From Prosthecodimorpha staleyi (GTDB lineage Bacteria > Pseudomonadota > Alphaproteobacteria > Rhizobiales > Ancalomicrobiaceae), in NCBI RefSeq assembly GCF_018729455.1, contig NZ_JAHHZF010000014.1, positions 1 to 64,000 of the forward strand: DNA of 64,000 nucleotides, given 5' to 3'. The notes under the pieces were generated by a model. That model was not told the DNA's origin, ran no database searches, and was given only the letters and a program-made list of their open reading frames with translations. Within the stretch, counting starts at the first letter, position 1; each line of letters begins with the position of its first letter. The position numbers and the translations under genes are program-made. Below, one piece after another: positions 55,834-64,000 of the stretch.

Positions 55834-56654
55834 GTGCTTCCGCCGATCCCCGCTCCATCGTCATCACCGGTGCCTCGTCGGGCATCGGGGCGGCGCTGGC
55901 ACGGGCCTATGCGGCGCCCGGCCGGGTGCTCGGCCTGACCGGCCGCGATGCCGCCCGGCTTGCCGACACGGTCGCCGCCGCCCGGGCCGCCGGTGCGGAA
56001 GTCGTCGAGGGGCTGTTCGACGTGCGCGAGACGGCCGCGCTGACCGTCTGGCTGCAAGCCTTCGACGACGCCCATCCGATCGATCTCCTCGTCTCCAATG
56101 CCGGCGTCGTCACCGGTCTGCAGGCCGGGCGCAGTGCGGAGGTGACCGAGAGCGCCTTCCGGCTGGTGGACGTCAATCTGAAGGGCGCCATCGCGACGGC
56201 TTCGGCGGTGGTCGAGCGGATGCGCGCGCGCCGGCGCGGCCATATCGTGCTGGTGTCCTCGCTGGCCGGGCTCTACGCCCATCCGGACCTGCCCTCCTAC
56301 TCGGCCAGCAAGGCCGCGGTGCGCTTCTACGGCGATGCCCTGCGGCAATGGCTAAAGGGCAGCGTCGAGGTGACCGTGGTCTGCCCGGGCTTCGTCACCT
56401 CGCCCATGTCGAGCCGCCATATCGGCCCGAAGCCGTTCGAGATTTCGGCCGACAAGGCAGCCGGGCTGATCCGCCGCGGCATCGCGCGCCGCAAGGCGCT
56501 GATCGCCTTCCCGTGGCCGCTGGTCGTGCCGATCTGGTTCGCCAATCTGGTCCCGGCGCGGGTGGCCGATTTCTTCATGGGCGGCTTCGCGGCCGAGATC
56601 GAGCCGGATGCCGAGACCGCCCGCGAACGCGCCGGCGGCACCGGAACGCCATGA
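55830..56654 (+). CDS. Short-chain dehydrogenase/reductase
   Basis: 274 residues. Cofactor loop TGASSGIG (12-19); catalytic Ser in VSSLAG, Tyr-xxx-Lys in YSASKAAV, NAG in SNAGVV. The C-terminus is hydrophobic (WPLVVPIWFANLVPARVADFFMG) and may associate with the membrane. It sits between KpsS-like and KpsC-like genes with 4-bp overlaps on both sides, so it probably acts in capsule assembly, for example on a sugar or lipid intermediate (inference). Confidence 0.9.
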   Translation: MSASADPRSIVITGASSGIGAALARAYAAPGRVLGLTGRDAARLADTVAAARAAGAEVVEGLFDVRETAALTVWLQAFDDAHPIDLLVSNAGVVTGLQAGRSAEVTESAFRLVDVNLKGAIATASAVVERMRARRRGHIVLVSSLAGLYAHPDLPSYSASKAAVRFYGDALRQWLKGSVEVTVVCPGFVTSPMSSRHIGPKPFEISADKAAGLIRRGIARRKALIAFPWPLVVPIWFANLVPARVADFFMGGFAAEIEPDAETARERAGGTGTP

Positions 56655-58207
56655 CCCCTCTGTGCGATCCACCGCCCGGGCCGGATCTGGATCGGGCCGG
56701 CCTGTTCCTGCCCGAGCATTGGGCGGAGGCGCCGTGGATTGCCGCGCTGGCCGGGGCTCGTGCCGTGGTGAAATGCCCGACCGATGCCGATGCGGGGCGG
56801 CTCGATGCGGTCGTGACGGTGGAGCAGGGGCCGCATCTCGATCGCGCCCGCGACTATGCCCGCCGCTGGCGATTGCCGGTCCGCGTCCTGCGCGAGGTCG
56901 CCGATCCCGTCGCCCCATTGCGTCTCGGCATTGCGCCGCTTGCCCTGCTCGCCGGGGAACTGACATCGGACGGGACGGTTTGCTTTCCCGCGGCGACCCC
57001 GGATCCCGTCGCGCGACCCGGCGTCCGCTACGTGAACCCGTTCACGCTCCAGCAGGTCGCGCCGGACGAGGGCATCGCTCTGATGGCCGCGATCCGCGCG
57101 CGCTATGCGGCGCGACGGGAGACGGTCGTCGGCTTCGGCTTCTCGGCCCAGAAGGCGCGCACGGCGACGACCTTCCTCGCCGGCTGGTCGAACGAGGTTG
57201 TTTTCGAGACCCGGCGCTGGGCAGTCCCAATCGCGGCGCGCAAGGGCGCGCGGCTGGTCGCCTGGGGCGCACGCGGGGGGCGGGCGCTCGAGACAGAGGC
57301 CGCCGCGGCCGGCGTGCCGGTCTCGCGCATCGAGGACGGCTTCGTCCGCTCGGTCGGCCTCGGCACGCAGCAGACCATCCCGGCCTCGCTCGCCCTCGAC
57401 GATCTCGGCCTCTATTACGACGCGCACCGGCCCTCGCGGCTGGAACGGCTGTGCCTGGAGACGGATTTCGCGCCCGATCTGGTCGCGCGGGCGGGCGCCT
57501 TGCGCGAGCGGCTGGTCGCCACCCGGGTGACCAAGTACAACCTGCCGGCGCCGAAGCTCGATCTCGCCGGTCAGGCCCGCGGGCGGCCGGTCGTGCTGGT
57601 CATCGGTCAGGTGCCGGACGATGCGGCGATCCGGTTCGGCACCGCCGCGGTGACCGGCAATCTTGCCCTGCTCGACGCCGTGCGGCAGGCCCGGCCGGAT
57701 GCCTTCGTGGTCTACAAGGAGCATCCCGACCTCGTCACCCGCAGCCGGGCCGGCTGGCTGCCGGAGCGCGCGATTCGCGCCCGCGCCGATCTCGCCTTGC
57801 GCGAGGGCGACGCCATCGCCGCCATCGAGGCGGCCGACGAGGTCCATGTGCTGACCTCGCTCGCCGGCTTCGAGGCGCTGATCCGGGCGAAACCGGTCGT
57901 GACCTGGGGCATTCCCTTCTATGCCGGCTGGGGGCTGACCGACGACCGTGCGCCCGTCGCCCGGCGCGGCCGGCGCCTGTCGCTCGACGAACTCGTCGCC
58001 GCCGTGCTGATCCTCTACCCGGCCTATGTCGACCCGGTCTCGCGGCTGCCCTGCGAGGTCGAGGACGTGGTCGCCCGCATCGAGGATGTGCGGGCCGGGC
58101 GGATCGCGGTGCCGTCGGCGGTGCGCAATCGGCGGCTCGTCCGGGCGAGCGTGGTCGCGGAAGCCTATTGGCGCCACTGGATCGGCCATTTCGGCCGGCC
58201 CCGATGA
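56651..58207 (+). CDS. KpsC-like capsule polysaccharide biosynthesis protein, short form
   Basis: 518 residues. VVGFGFSAQKARTATTFL, SRIEDGFVRSVGLGT, VTKYNLPAPKLDL, YKEHPDLVTRSRAGWLP, VHVLTSLAGFEALIRAKPVVTWGIPFYAGWGLTDD are KpsC motifs (each quoted in part). KpsC builds the poly-Kdo linker using two glycosyltransferase modules. The usual protein is about 670 residues; here the first module seems cut to some 120 residues and a single complete module remains, so it may have only one activity (inference). Confidence 0.87.
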   Translation: MTPLCDPPPGPDLDRAGLFLPEHWAEAPWIAALAGARAVVKCPTDADAGRLDAVVTVEQGPHLDRARDYARRWRLPVRVLREVADPVAPLRLGIAPLALLAGELTSDGTVCFPAATPDPVARPGVRYVNPFTLQQVAPDEGIALMAAIRARYAARRETVVGFGFSAQKARTATTFLAGWSNEVVFETRRWAVPIAARKGARLVAWGARGGRALETEAAAAGVPVSRIEDGFVRSVGLGTQQTIPASLALDDLGLYYDAHRPSRLERLCLETDFAPDLVARAGALRERLVATRVTKYNLPAPKLDLAGQARGRPVVLVIGQVPDDAAIRFGTAAVTGNLALLDAVRQARPDAFVVYKEHPDLVTRSRAGWLPERAIRARADLALREGDAIAAIEAADEVHVLTSLAGFEALIRAKPVVTWGIPFYAGWGLTDDRAPVARRGRRLSLDELVAAVLILYPAYVDPVSRLPCEVEDVVARIEDVRAGRIAVPSAVRNRRLVRASVVAEAYWRHWIGHFGRPR

Positions 58208-58246
58208 CCGTTCCGTCAGGCTCGGAAACCCGGCAAACCGGCCAAA

Positions 58247-58275
58247 TTGACCGGCCCGGACGGGGTCGCTATACA
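58247..58275 (+). promoter_or_regulatory. Sigma-70-type promoter before the second kpsS-like gene
   Basis: TTGACC (58247-58252) and TATACA (58270-58275) are separated by 17 bp, close to consensus. Start of transcription would be near 58282, about 55 bp before the gene at 58338. The gene could thus be expressed apart from the upstream operon. Confidence 0.6.
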
Positions 58276-58337
58276 GGCTCGCCCGACCGATCCGGGCGCG
58301 GTGTCGGATCGGTTCCAGGGCGGAGTGCAGCCGGTCG

Positions 58338-59621
58338 ATGTCCGAACGCCGCGTCTTTCTGTTCCTGCAAGGGCCACCCTCGCGGTTCTGGTACGAACTG
58401 GCGAACGGGCTCGAAGCGGCCGGGCAGAAGACGGTCCGTGTCAATCTCTCGGCCGGCGACTGGCTCTACTGGCTGAAATCCGGCGCCTACAATTATCGCG
58501 GCAGCTTCAAGAACTGGCGCGGCTGGCTCGAACAGCTGATCGAGCGCGAGGGCGTCACCGACATCCTCTATTATGCCGACCGGCTGCCCTATCACGTCGT
58601 CGCCCAGGAGATCGCCAAGGCGCGGGGCCTCTACGTGACTGCGGTCGAATTCGGCTATCTGCGCCCCGACTGGATCACGGTCGAGCGCAACGGCATGTCG
58701 ACCTACTCGCATTTCCCGAACGATCCGGAAACGATCCGCGCCATCGCGGCTGCCGCACCCGACCCGGATCTGGTGATCAAGTATCCCTACACCTTCACCC
58801 AGGAAGCGACCGCCGAGGTCATCTACAATCTCGTCGCGCTGTTCTTCTCCTGGATCTTCTTTCCGCGCTACTTCGCGGACAAGTACTATAACCCGCTCAA
58901 GGATTATCTCAGCACCCTGCTGCGGCTGATCCGCGAACGCTGGCAGCGCAAATATGCCAAGCGCGTCATGCGCGAAGTCATCCTCGGGCCGCGGCCCTTC
59001 TACATCTTCGCGCTGCAATTGCAGAGCGACTACCAGATCCGCGACAACAGCCCCTACAAGCGGCTGCACGAGGCGATCGACCAGACCGTCGCCTCCTTCG
59101 CCCGCTCCGCGCCGCCCAATACCGTGCTGGTGTTCAAGGTCCATCCGCTCGACAACGGCATCGAGCGCTGGAACAAGGTCGTCATGGCGGCCGCCCGGCG
59201 CCACAATGTCCGCCCGCGCGTACGCCTGATCGACGGCGGCAATCTCAACCGGCTGGTCGAGACCGCGCGCGGCACCGTGGTGGTCAATTCCACGGTCGGT
59301 CTCTATGCGATCCGCGCCGGCTGCCCGCTGATCGTGCTCGGCGTCGCGGTGTTCGACATTCCGGGCCTGACCTTCCAGGGCTCGCTCGACCAGTTCTGGA
59401 CCGAGGCCGAGGCGCCCGACGAGGAATTGCGGCTGCAGTTCATCCGCGCGCTCGCCACCACCACCCAGGTCAAGGGCAGCTTCTACAACAAGGCCGGCCG
59501 CAAGGTCGCCATCGCCGAGGTGGTGCAGCGGCTCATCGAGCGCCGGGTCAACGAGCCGGGCGGCTTCATCGACCCCCCGCCGCGCATGGAAAAGGCGCGC
59601 CGGCTCGGCATGAAGGTCTGA
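58338..59621 (+). CDS. KpsS-like capsule biosynthesis protein (copy 2)
   Basis: 427 residues. FLFLQGPPSRFWYELANGL, VEFGYLRPDWITVERNG, FALQLQSDYQIRDNSPY, FKVHPLDNGIERWN and IDGGNLNRLVETARGTVVVNS are the same landmarks as in copy 1, so both belong to the KpsS family of Kdo transferases. This copy is closer to the standard size and has its own promoter. The two copies may act successively or on different acceptors; this is not resolved by the sequence. Confidence 0.88.
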   Translation: MSERRVFLFLQGPPSRFWYELANGLEAAGQKTVRVNLSAGDWLYWLKSGAYNYRGSFKNWRGWLEQLIEREGVTDILYYADRLPYHVVAQEIAKARGLYVTAVEFGYLRPDWITVERNGMSTYSHFPNDPETIRAIAAAAPDPDLVIKYPYTFTQEATAEVIYNLVALFFSWIFFPRYFADKYYNPLKDYLSTLLRLIRERWQRKYAKRVMREVILGPRPFYIFALQLQSDYQIRDNSPYKRLHEAIDQTVASFARSAPPNTVLVFKVHPLDNGIERWNKVVMAAARRHNVRPRVRLIDGGNLNRLVETARGTVVVNSTVGLYAIRAGCPLIVLGVAVFDIPGLTFQGSLDQFWTEAEAPDEELRLQFIRALATTTQVKGSFYNKAGRKVAIAEVVQRLIERRVNEPGGFIDPPPRMEKARRLGMKV

Positions 59622-59790
59622 CGGCTTCGGGGCGGCCGCGCCCGTGCGGGCGGCCGGAGACCTTCGCCACCGCCGCATGGCTCGATCCCGAATTCGGCGT
59701 CCGGCGGCCCTTGCCGAAGCGGCCGGTCCGGACAATGGTTCAGACTTTCCGAACGAGCCCCGAAGCGGGCGACGATGTGGAGGGGAAGCG

Positions 59791-60768
59791 ATGGTCAAGG
59801 CGATCCAGGTCCGGGAAACCGGCGGTCCGGACGTGATGGTGCTGGCGGATGTCGATCTGCCGGCGCCCGGCGCCGGTGAGGCGCGTGTCCGCCATGCGGC
59901 GATCGGCGTCAACTTCATCGACTGCTACTTCCGCTCCGGCCTCTATCCGTCGCCGACCGGCCTGCCGTTCATTCCGGGCAGCGAAGGCGCCGGGGTGGTC
60001 GAGGCGGTCGGCCCGGGCGTCACGCTGGTCAAGCCCGGCGACCGGGTCGCCTATGTGGCCTCGCCCGGCTCCTACGCGGCCGAGCGCATCGTGCCGGCCG
60101 ACCGGCTGATCATCCTGCCCGAGGCGATCTCCTTCGAGACCGGCGCGGCGATGATGCTGAAGGGCATGACGGTGCAGTATCTGCTCAACCGCACCTTCAA
60201 GGTCGGGCCGGGCACCACCATCCTGTTCCACGCCGCGGCCGGCGGCGTCGGCCTGATCGCCGGCGCCTGGGCCAAGGCGCTCGGGGCGACCATCATCGGT
60301 ACCGCCGGCGGCCCGGACAAGTGCGCGCTCGCCAAGTCGCGCGGCTACGATCACGTCATCGACTACCGCTCGGAGGATTTCGTCGCCCGGGTCAAGGACC
60401 TGACCGGCGGCGCCGGCGTCGACGTGGTCTATGATTCGATCGGCAAGGACACCTTCCCGGCCTCGCTCGACTGCCTGAAGCCGCTCGGCATGTGGGTCAC
60501 CTTCGGCAACGCCTCGGGTCCGGTGCCGCCCTTCTCGACGCAGATCCTGTCGCAGAAGGGCTCGCTCTTCGCGACCCGGCCGACGCTCTTCACCTACATC
60601 GCCAAGCGCGCCGACCTGGAGGCGACCGCCGGCGACCTCGTCGCCCGGGTGGCCGACGGGACGGTGCCGATCGAGATCTCGGCCCGCTATCCGCTGGAGA
60701 AGGCCGCCGACGCCCATCGCGACCTTGAAGGCCGCAAGACCACCGGCGCGGTCGTGCTGATCCCCTGA
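59791..60768 (+). CDS. qor: NADPH:quinone oxidoreductase (zeta-crystallin-like)
   Basis: 325 residues. GGAGGGGAAG lies before the ATG. The MDR-type GroES-like and Rossmann domains are present; AAGGVGLIAGAWAKALGA is the NADPH loop, and GSEGAGVVEAVG and VDVVYDSIGKDTFPASL are QOR-type segments. It lacks the zinc-binding cysteines of alcohol dehydrogenases. It reduces quinones with NADPH, protecting against redox stress. Confidence 0.92.
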   Translation: MVKAIQVRETGGPDVMVLADVDLPAPGAGEARVRHAAIGVNFIDCYFRSGLYPSPTGLPFIPGSEGAGVVEAVGPGVTLVKPGDRVAYVASPGSYAAERIVPADRLIILPEAISFETGAAMMLKGMTVQYLLNRTFKVGPGTTILFHAAAGGVGLIAGAWAKALGATIIGTAGGPDKCALAKSRGYDHVIDYRSEDFVARVKDLTGGAGVDVVYDSIGKDTFPASLDCLKPLGMWVTFGNASGPVPPFSTQILSQKGSLFATRPTLFTYIAKRADLEATAGDLVARVADGTVPIEISARYPLEKAADAHRDLEGRKTTGAVVLIP

Positions 60769-60803
60769 TCGATCCGCCACACTGCAGCGCCCGGCAACCG
60801 ACA

Positions 60804-60834
60804 CCCGGCACCCGGCATCCGCGCGGGTGCCGGG
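60804..60834. terminator. Hairpin between qor and trmFO
   Basis: An 11-bp perfect stem (60804-60814 with 60824-60834) and 9-nt loop lie 35 bp past the qor stop, in the convergent gap. Likely bidirectional terminator. Confidence 0.6.
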
Positions 60835-60960
60835 CCGCCGCAGGGCGGCGCTGGGGATGGCCCGGCGTCTGCCGGCGTGCCTTGGCGCGCTGAAGACGCG
60901 GGCCGGAATTCGTGCGGCGCGTGCGGGCGTGAGGCCCGCGGCCGAGATGGGGCAGGGCGG

Positions 60961-62379
60961 CTATTCGGCCGCCGCGAGCGACGTCTCGTTCAGCCAAACG
61001 TCGAGATCGGCCAGCGCCCGGCGGCTCATCGCGCGCTTCTTCTCGATGGTCTTCTCGTTGCCGCGCAGGCGTTTGCCGTCCTTGGTGGTCGGCGCCACGA
61101 TCGGCGGGAACAGGCCGAAATTGACGTTCATCGGCTGGAACGAGCGCGGCGCGCCGGCCTCCTCACCCTCGACGGCGATATGCCCGCCGGTGATATGGCC
61201 GAGCAGGGCGCCGAGCGCGGTCGTGACCGGGGGCGGGGCGGGGGGGCGACCGAGGGCCTCCGCCGCGGCGAAGCGGCCGGCGAGGAGCCCGACGGCGGCG
61301 GACTCGACATAGCCTTCGCAGCCGGTGATCTGGCCGGCGAAGCGCAACTGCGGGCGCATCTTCAGGCGCAGGGTGGCGTCGAGCAGCTTCGGCGAGTTCA
61401 GATAGGTGTTGCGGTGCAGCCCGCCGAGCCGGGCGAATTCGGCCTGGCCGAGCCCCGGGATCATGCGGAACACCCGCGCCTGCTCGCCGTGCTTCAGCTT
61501 GGTCTGGAAGCCGACCATGTTCCACAGCGTGCCGAAGGCATTGTCCTGGCGCAACTGCACGATGGCGTGCGGCTTCACGTCCGGATGGCGCGGATCGGTC
61601 AGGCCGACCGGCTTCATCGGGCCGAAACGCAAGGTCTCTCGGCCACGCTCGGCCATCACCTCGATCGGCAGGCAGCCGTCGAAATAGGGCGTCTTCTCCC
61701 AGTCCTTGAAGGAGGTCTTGTCGCCTGAGAGCAGCGCGTCGATGAAGGCCTCGTACTCGTCGCGGTTCATCGGGCAATTGATGTAGTCGGCGCCGGTGCC
61801 GCCCGGGCCGGCCTTGTCGTAGCGCGACTGCCTCCAGGCGATGCCCATGTCGATCGAATCGAAATGGACGATCGGCGCGATCGCGTCGAAGAAGGCCAGT
61901 TCCTGTTCGCCGGTCAGCCCGCCGATCGCCGCCGCCAGGCCGGGGGCGGTGAGGGGGCCGGTCGCCAGGATGGTCGATCCCCAGGATTCCGGCGGCAGGC
62001 CGTCGACCTCCTCGCGCCGGATCGTCACCAAGGGATGCGCCGCCAGCGCCGCGGTGACGGCGGCCGAGAAGCCGTCGCGGTCGACCGCCAGCGCGCCGCC
62101 GGCCGGCACCTGATGGGCATCGCCCGACGCCATGATCAGCGAGCCGGCGCGGCGCATCTCCTCGTGCAGCAGGCCGACCGCATTGGTCTCTCGATCGTCC
62201 GAGCGGAAGGAGTTGGAGCAGACCAGTTCGGCCAGGCCGTCGGTCTGGTGCGCCTCCGTGGCGCGCACGGGCCGCATCTCGTGCAGAATGACGGGCACGC
62301 CGGCGCTTGCGATCTGCCAGGCGGCTTCGGAGCCGGCGAGGCCGCCGCCGACGATATGGACGGGAGGAGACTGGGTCAT
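60961..62379 (-). CDS. trmFO: Methylenetetrahydrofolate-tRNA-(uracil54-C5)-methyltransferase
   Basis: 472 residues. FAD-binding [14 protein letters not shown] follows the start, then [11 protein letters not shown] containing a conserved cysteine, QTDGLAE and [11 protein letters not shown]. It uses 5,10-methylene-THF to form ribothymidine at position 54 of tRNA. Start ATG 62379 keeps the FAD motif near the N-terminus; ATG 62397 is six residues earlier. It is monocistronic and convergent with qor. Confidence 0.95.
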   Translation of the reverse strand: MTQSPPVHIVGGGLAGSEAAWQIASAGVPVILHEMRPVRATEAHQTDGLAELVCSNSFRSDDRETNAVGLLHEEMRRAGSLIMASGDAHQVPAGGALAVDRDGFSAAVTAALAAHPLVTIRREEVDGLPPESWGSTILATGPLTAPGLAAAIGGLTGEQELAFFDAIAPIVHFDSIDMGIAWRQSRYDKAGPGGTGADYINCPMNRDEYEAFIDALLSGDKTSFKDWEKTPYFDGCLPIEVMAERGRETLRFGPMKPVGLTDPRHPDVKPHAIVQLRQDNAFGTLWNMVGFQTKLKHGEQARVFRMIPGLGQAEFARLGGLHRNTYLNSPKLLDATLRLKMRPQLRFAGQITGCEGYVESAAVGLLAGRFAAAEALGRPPAPPPVTTALGALLGHITGGHIAVEGEEAGAPRSFQPMNVNFGLFPPIVAPTTKDGKRLRGNEKTIEKKRAMSRRALADLDVWLNETSLAAAE

Positions 62380-62540
62380 GGGACGACCCGGTAGCATTCC
62401 GGCCGGGCCCGGTCAAAGCGACAGCCGGATCACGATGCGGTGTCGAGCCGGCAACAGGTTGTGGCTTGCGGCGCGCCGAGCCTTCGCGGTCTGCCGATTC
62501 CGCTATATGGTGCGCCGACTCTCACCCGGAGGTGCAACGC

Positions 62541-63332
62541 ATGGGTCGATCCAACACCCTTCTGCTCCTCGCCGCCCTGGCGCTCGCCACGCCGGCGGCT
62601 GCAGTCGCAGCCGGCACGGACGGTGCGGCGGATGCCGGCGCCCCAGCTTCGATAAAGGTCCGGCCTGCCACCAGCGGCGACGTGACCGGCGCCCTGCCGT
62701 CGGCAGCCAAGCCCAAGGCCGCGGCCAAGGCGAAAAGGTCCGCCGCCGGCGCCACTGCCGCACTGACGCCGATCCCGGCTCCGATTCCCTTCGAGCCGTC
62801 GCGTGACCTGGTCAACTGGTTCGTCGAACGCGGCAATGTCGGCATGCCGCGCGGCAATCGGCTGGTCTATTGCCACGGCTTCGAATGCCGGCTGCGCACC
62901 ATCATCGCGCTGAGCGATGCCGACGAGAAGGCGATCGCCAACATCTTCGCCACCCGCCGCGGTTCCGCCGCCGAGGAGCGCGACGCGATCGATCATCTCG
63001 TCCAATACTGGGAACAGCGGGCCGCGCCGCAACTCGGCGGCCCGCCCGACATCCGCGGCTCCGAGCCCGATCAGGCCAACCAGCCCGGCCAGACCGATTG
63101 CCTGGACGAGGCGACCAACTCCACCACCATCCTGATCTACGCTCAGCAGCACGGTCTTCTGCGCTACCACACGGTGGTGCGTCCGGACTCCCGTGGCGGC
63201 TTCATCTACGCCCATGCCACCGCGGTCTATCGCGAGATCGGCGGCGAGGAATGGGTGGTCGATTCCTGGATGCGCGATTCCGGCGACCCGAACGACATCA
63301 TGCTGAAGTCGGAGTGGGATTCGAAGCACTGA
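62541..63332 (+). CDS. Secreted protein with possible Cys-His-Asp (transglutaminase-like) site
   Basis: 263 residues. CGGAGGT lies before the ATG. Signal peptide to about residue 23, then an Ala/Lys/Pro-rich linker (30-85) and a domain of about 180 residues. Cys111 and Cys116 (YCHGFECR) may pair. Cys187 in QTDCLDEATN, His225 in YAHATAV and Asp241 in WVVDSW fall in the order of papain/transglutaminase-fold enzymes, so hydrolase or transferase activity is possible (inference). The family is not otherwise recognised. Confidence 0.78.
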   Translation: MGRSNTLLLLAALALATPAAAVAAGTDGAADAGAPASIKVRPATSGDVTGALPSAAKPKAAAKAKRSAAGATAALTPIPAPIPFEPSRDLVNWFVERGNVGMPRGNRLVYCHGFECRLRTIIALSDADEKAIANIFATRRGSAAEERDAIDHLVQYWEQRAAPQLGGPPDIRGSEPDQANQPGQTDCLDEATNSTTILIYAQQHGLLRYHTVVRPDSRGGFIYAHATAVYREIGGEEWVVDSWMRDSGDPNDIMLKSEWDSKH

Positions 63333-63552
63333 GCGACGGTCACGGGCGGCGATCCCGCGTCCCCCGCATTGATGGCCGGGCTCTCTATTGCCGCGATCCG
63401 GCCGGGCCGGCAGGGATTGCCTGTTGGATCGGAAGGGCCAGGCGGATCGGAAGGGCCAGGGCCGCTCGCAATGCACGGCGGTGCCGCGCCAACATGCGGG
63501 CACCGGTTCATCCTGCTGTAGCGAAACGCGGAATTGGAAACGCAACCCAGTG
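63333..63552. other. Gap before the small-RNA array, with an 18-bp tandem duplication
   Basis: No gene. GGATCGGAAGGGCCAGGC occurs at 63426-63443 and again at 63444-63461 with one difference. Confidence 0.6.
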
Positions 63553-63720
63553 AATCGAAACGCCCGCCGGTGGGAGGAGAACCGGCGGGCGTTCGATTGT
63601 CCGATCGGGGTGGGAGGAGAAGCCCCGTCGGTAGGACGGCCAGGGGAGGACAGGCCGTCCGAAGTGGCGACGCTCACGCAGGGGACCGGGGCGAGCGAGT
63701 CTGGGAGGAAACAGCTCGGT
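63553..63720 (-). ncRNA. Candidate small RNA with four anti-Shine-Dalgarno hairpin loops (cuckoo/alpha-r14/CcsR-like)
   Basis: Read on the minus strand, four stem-loops follow each other, each showing CCTCC in its loop. H1: 63696-63718, 7 bp with one bulge, loop TTTCCTCC. H2: 63634-63660, perfect 8 bp, loop TGTCCTCCCCT. H3: 63601-63631, 9 bp with one bulge, loop with CTTCTCCTCCCA. H4: 63553-63598, 17 bp with one bulge, loop TTCTCCTCCCA; it is GC-rich with TTTCGATT after, so it could be the terminator. CCTCC loops are the hallmark of alphaproteobacterial sRNAs of this group, which bind ribosome sites of mRNAs. No ORF is needed to explain the sequence. The promoter, upstream near 63720-63800, was not identified. 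Confidence 0.75.
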
Positions 63721-64000
63721 GCCGGTGCTGCCTGCGCGGCCGACCGGTCGTCATCTCCAAAGAACTGTCCTAAACATCAGGAAAGCTTGAAGAGCGGGTC
63801 AGGCCTCACGGCGTCGTCCATGGCCGGAAGATAGGACATGACCCCTGTCCCAAGCCAGAGGGCGGACCGCATGTCCGACATGCGTGTTGTGCAATGCAGC
63901 ACGAAAGGCTGCTGCCCTGAGGCGAATTCGCCGGTCTTCCTCATCCTTGGATCGGTCGGATGTGCTGCAATGCACAATTCGCATCGCAGCATGACCCAGA
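63721..64000. other. Right edge of the window: no supported gene, two imperfect GCA/TGC palindromes
   Basis: GTGCAATGCAGCAC (63889-63902) and GTGCTGCAATGCAC (63962-63975) are similar 14-bp elements, almost reverse complements of each other. A minus-strand frame of 34 codons (ATG 63888 to TGA 63777) runs just ahead of the sRNA and could be a leader ORF. Nothing further is supported. Confidence 0.4.

Noticed and set aside
63426-63461. 18-bp tandem duplication
   Set aside because: Only two copies and no link to any gene; probably a chance local duplication.

Overview
The window is GC-rich chromosomal DNA of an alphaproteobacterium, most likely of the order Hyphomicrobiales (Rhizobiales). Markers for this are the pairing of rpiA with a DUF2059 gene and gor, a DUF2865 protein, folate-dependent trmFO, a phosphatidylcholine synthase, an atypical short glutamyl-tRNA synthetase, and a minus-strand array of hairpins with anti-Shine-Dalgarno loops like the alphaproteobacterial cuckoo/alpha-r14/CcsR small RNAs. 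The species cannot be named from the sequence. I saw no rRNA, tRNA, CRISPR array or intact insertion sequence.

Layout. 0-7.4 kb: two strong hairpins, an OmpA-like protein, then three exported proteins in a row: a trypsin-like protease with a DUF4384 tail, a serpin, and a TPR-caspase-like peptidase; then an unrecognised helical protein and a 52-residue secreted protein. 7.5-10.4 kb: a lone capsule-export permease (KpsM type) and a soluble chemoreceptor with a PilZ domain. 10.7-28.5 kb: mostly housekeeping (rpiA, DUF2059, gor, kup, a GntR regulator, class II DAHP synthase, a PAS protein, a GNAT-like protein, nadE, gltX, DUF2865, a MarR regulator, a diguanylate cyclase, creA). 28.7-35.8 kb: cysS, a GFA protein, cimA, an alcohol dehydrogenase, an MFS transporter, a membrane protein. 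35.9-36.9 kb: an AT-rich island with one secreted orphan gene, running into an orphan DNA methyltransferase. 37.8-45.5 kb: glf, a LOG-family gene, an Atm1-type ABC exporter and a phospholipid group (pcs, a GST, psd, pssA). 45.8-48.5 kb: a GT29 sialyltransferase-like enzyme and a pyruvyl-transferase-family protein. 48.9-50.6 kb: two small proteins and puuE-type allantoinase. 50.9-59.6 kb: a group 2-type capsule export and initiation locus (kpsT, kpsE, kpsD, a KpsS-like gene, an SDR, a KpsC-like gene, a second KpsS-like gene). 59.8-64 kb: quinone oxidoreductase, trmFO, a secreted protein with a possible Cys-His-Asp triad, and the small-RNA array.

Together, kpsM, kpsT, kpsE and kpsD could form a full capsule exporter although kpsM lies about 43 kb from kpsT; KpsC/KpsS-like enzymes would make the lipid-linked Kdo primer, and glf, the GT29-like enzyme and the pyruvyl transferase may supply or decorate surface sugars. 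The PilZ chemoreceptor and the GGDEF protein point to cyclic-di-GMP signalling.

The two most notable observations are the four tandem anti-SD hairpins at 63.55-63.72 kb and the protease-serpin-caspase cassette. In the latter the protease has a trypsin-type (Arg/Lys) specificity pocket and the serpin carries an Arg at the expected cleavage site.
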